From: an uncultured Clostridia bacterium
GTDB lineage: Bacteria; Bacillota; Clostridia; Peptostreptococcales; Acidaminobacteraceae
Assembly (NCBI GenBank): GCA_945950065.1
Contig: CAMFGQ010000027.1
Span: 1-14,336, forward strand
Length of the DNA stretch: 14,336 nucleotides
Direction of reading: 5' to 3'
This document shows positions 12,499-14,336 of this stretch, in pieces. How positions within the stretch are numbered: position 1 is the first letter of the stretch; each line of letters begins with the position of its first letter. Both the position numbers and the translations under genes were made by a program. Under the pieces are notes generated by a model, which saw nothing but the letters and a program-made list of their open reading frames with translations, did no database searches and had not been told where the DNA came from.

Positions 12499-14336
12499 AT
12501 GTTTGATTATTTGCCAGTGATTACAGGTCTCATTGCACTTGCCTTTACATTCTACTTAGTAAAGGCAAAAATTGATCCTGTAGACCCAGGAACACCCCGC
12601 ATGCGAGAAATTTCCGGTTATATTCAAGAAGGTGCTATGGCCTTTATTAAACGGGAATACATGTTTATTGCAATTTTCTCAGTTATTCTTCTTATTCTCC
12701 TTGCGATCGGTATCAATGTTAAAACAGCTGTAGCGTTTTTAATCGGAACGATTCTCTCTGCATCAGCTGGATTTATTGGTATGCGTGTCTCTACACGTGC
12801 CAATGTGCGCACTGCATCTGCCGCCAAAGATTTTGGTATGAACCGTGCCCTTGATGTGGCCTTCGGTGGTGGTGCTGTTATGGGAATGAGTGTTGTTGGC
12901 TTAGGCTTCTTAGGACTAGGCATTGTTATGCTGATTTTCCCTGGAGACTATGGCGTGATTACAGGATACAGTTTAGGTGCTTCATCCATCGCTCTCTTTG
13001 CAAGGGTAGGTGGAGGAATCTACACCAAGGCAGCAGACGTTGGTGCTGACCTTGTTGGTAAAGTAGAAGCCGGTATTCCTGAAGATGACCCAAGAAACCC
13101 TGCTACCATCGCAGATAACGTTGGTGACAACGTTGGTGACGTTGCAGGAATGGGTGCTGACCTCTTTGAATCCTATGTTGGAAGTATCGTTGCAAGCTTA
13201 ACTTTGGGTGCAGCTCTAGGACTTGCTGGAGCCGTTGAATTCCCCATTGTACTTGCTAGCGTTGGTATCATTGCAGCCATTGTTGGTACATTCTTTGTTC
13301 GTGGAAAAGAAGATGGTAACCCACAAAAAGCACTGACCATGAGTACCTATGTAAGTAGCCTTGTTGTTGCAGCTGCTGCTTTGTATTTCAGTAATCATTA
13401 TTTTGGTAACATGAACGCTGCATTCGCCATTATTGCCGGTCTTGTTTCAGGACTACTGATTGGACAAATTACAGAGTACTACACATCTGCAGACTATAAG
13501 CATGTTAAGAAAATTGCTGCACAATCAGAAACAGGTCCTGCTACAACCATTATTAGTGGACTCTCTGTTGGTATGATTTCTACAGCACTTCCAATTCTAT
13601 TTATCTGTGTTGCCATTCTGGTGGCATACCACTTCCAAGGACTCTATGGTATTGCTCTTGCAGCACTTGGTATGCTTAGCACAGCTGGTATTACTGTTGC
13701 AGTTGACGCCTATGGCCCCATTGCTGATAATGCTGGTGGAATCGCTGAAATGAGCGAGCTACCTGAAGAAGTTCGCGAAATCACCGATAGACTGGATGCT
13801 GTTGGTAACACAACCGCAGCTATTGGAAAAGGCTTTGCTATTGGATCTGCTGCGCTGACAGCGCTAGGACTCTTTGCTTCCTATGCTCAGACAGTAAATC
13901 TAACCTCCATTGATATTTTGAATCCTAAAGTAACCGTTGGTCTCTTTATTGGGGGAGTGTTGCCCTTTATCTTCTCAGCCCTTACCATGGACTCTGTAGG
14001 TAAAGCCGCTAATCACATGATTGAAGAAGTACGTCGCCAGTTCAGAGAAATCCCTGGCATTATGGAACACGAAGCTACTCCTGATTATGCACGCTGTGTA
14101 GATATCTCCACAGCTGCAGCACTAAAAGAAATGATCGTACCTGGAGTTATGGCTGTTGTTGTTCCCATCCTTGTTGGTAAATTCCTTGGCACAGCTGCCC
14201 TAGGTGGTCTCTTAGCAGGTGCCCTTGTAACAGGTGTACTCATGGCTATCTTTATGGCTAACGCCGGTGGTGCATGGGACAATGCCAAGAAGTATATTGA
14301 AGAAGGACATCACGGTGGAAAAGGCTCTGAAGCTCA
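12499..14336 (+). CDS. hppA: Membrane-bound pyrophosphatase, K+-dependent, probably Na+-pumping (3' end outside window)
   Basis: This enzyme hydrolyses pyrophosphate and uses the energy to pump Na+ or H+ out of the cell. At least 612 residues are present with no stop; relatives suggest some tens of residues are missing. It is a many-helix membrane protein. The substrate signature is intact: DVGADLVGKVE (180-190), PEDDPRNPATIADNVGDNVGD (194-214) and a later DAYGPIADNAGGIAEM. GNTTAAIGKG has Ala440 and Gly443, as in K+-dependent enzymes; K+-independent ones have Lys and Thr there. Glu224 in DLFESYVG occupies the position typical of Na+-transporting forms; H+-only plant-type enzymes carry it four residues later. 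Na+/H+ dual pumps share this Glu, so ion choice is inferred. The ATG follows a GGTGAGG site, 14 bases after secG, so co-transcription is likely. Confidence 0.95.
   Translation, partial: MFDYLPVITGLIALAFTFYLVKAKIDPVDPGTPRMREISGYIQEGAMAFIKREYMFIAIFSVILLILLAIGINVKTAVAFLIGTILSASAGFIGMRVSTRANVRTASAAKDFGMNRALDVAFGGGAVMGMSVVGLGFLGLGIVMLIFPGDYGVITGYSLGASSIALFARVGGGIYTKAADVGADLVGKVEAGIPEDDPRNPATIADNVGDNVGDVAGMGADLFESYVGSIVASLTLGAALGLAGAVEFPIVLASVGIIAAIVGTFFVRGKEDGNPQKALTMSTYVSSLVVAAAALYFSNHYFGNMNAAFAIIAGLVSGLLIGQITEYYTSADYKHVKKIAAQSETGPATTIISGLSVGMISTALPILFICVAILVAYHFQGLYGIALAALGMLSTAGITVAVDAYGPIADNAGGIAEMSELPEEVREITDRLDAVGNTTAAIGKGFAIGSAALTALGLFASYAQTVNLTSIDILNPKVTVGLFIGGVLPFIFSALTMDSVGKAANHMIEEVRRQFREIPGIMEHEATPDYARCVDISTAAALKEMIVPGVMAVVVPILVGKFLGTAALGGLLAGALVTGVLMAIFMANAGGAWDNAKKYIEEGHHGGKGSEA

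Overview
The window reads as one uninterrupted plus-strand stretch of a low-to-moderate GC, Gram-positive anaerobe, most likely a Clostridia-type Firmicute. The support is strong AGGAGG ribosome binding sites, compact intergenic regions with hairpin/T-tract terminators, a lipoprotein-anchored ABC binding protein, rubrerythrin-like and encapsulated ferritin proteins, and a membrane pyrophosphatase with the residues of the K+-dependent, Na+-type enzymes. The genus cannot be named from the sequence alone. No tRNA, rRNA, CRISPR array, insertion sequence or phage gene is visible, and no gene-free stretch is longer than about 225 bases.

Layout: (1) bases 2-511 hold the 3' end of a sensor histidine kinase, closed by a terminator. 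(2) 573-2840 is one reading frame encoding dihydrofolate reductase fused to a complete oligoendopeptidase F. Its ATGA overlap leads into a small membrane protein (2837-3304, COG2426 type), followed by a near-perfect terminator. (3) 3527-8983 is a peptide-type ABC importer: lipoprotein binding protein, two permeases and two ATPases. It has a strong promoter carrying an operator-like palindrome, and a strong hairpin between the binding protein and the permeases. (4) 9097-10245 is a metal-dependent amidohydrolase with its own promoter. (5) 10300-12079 is an iron/oxidative-stress cluster: a free ferritin-like protein, then a two-gene encapsulin nanocompartment (encapsulated ferritin with a C-terminal targeting tail, plus the shell protein). 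(6) 12236 to the right edge holds secG and the start of a membrane-bound pyrophosphatase (hppA), which runs off the window.

How the genes fit together: the importer, the intracellular endopeptidase and possibly the amidohydrolase suit an organism that takes up and ferments peptides or amino acids. The pyrophosphatase suits Na+-based energy conservation. The encapsulin/ferritin set would store iron and limit Fenton chemistry when oxygen appears. These links are inferred from family and position.

The most unusual item is the DHFR-PepF junction. It has no stop codon, an embedded Shine-Dalgarno sequence plus ATG for PepF, and an in-phase A_AAA_AAC slippery heptamer at the same spot. The encapsulin cluster is clear but of a described class. 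I did not find a wholly unknown multi-gene system.
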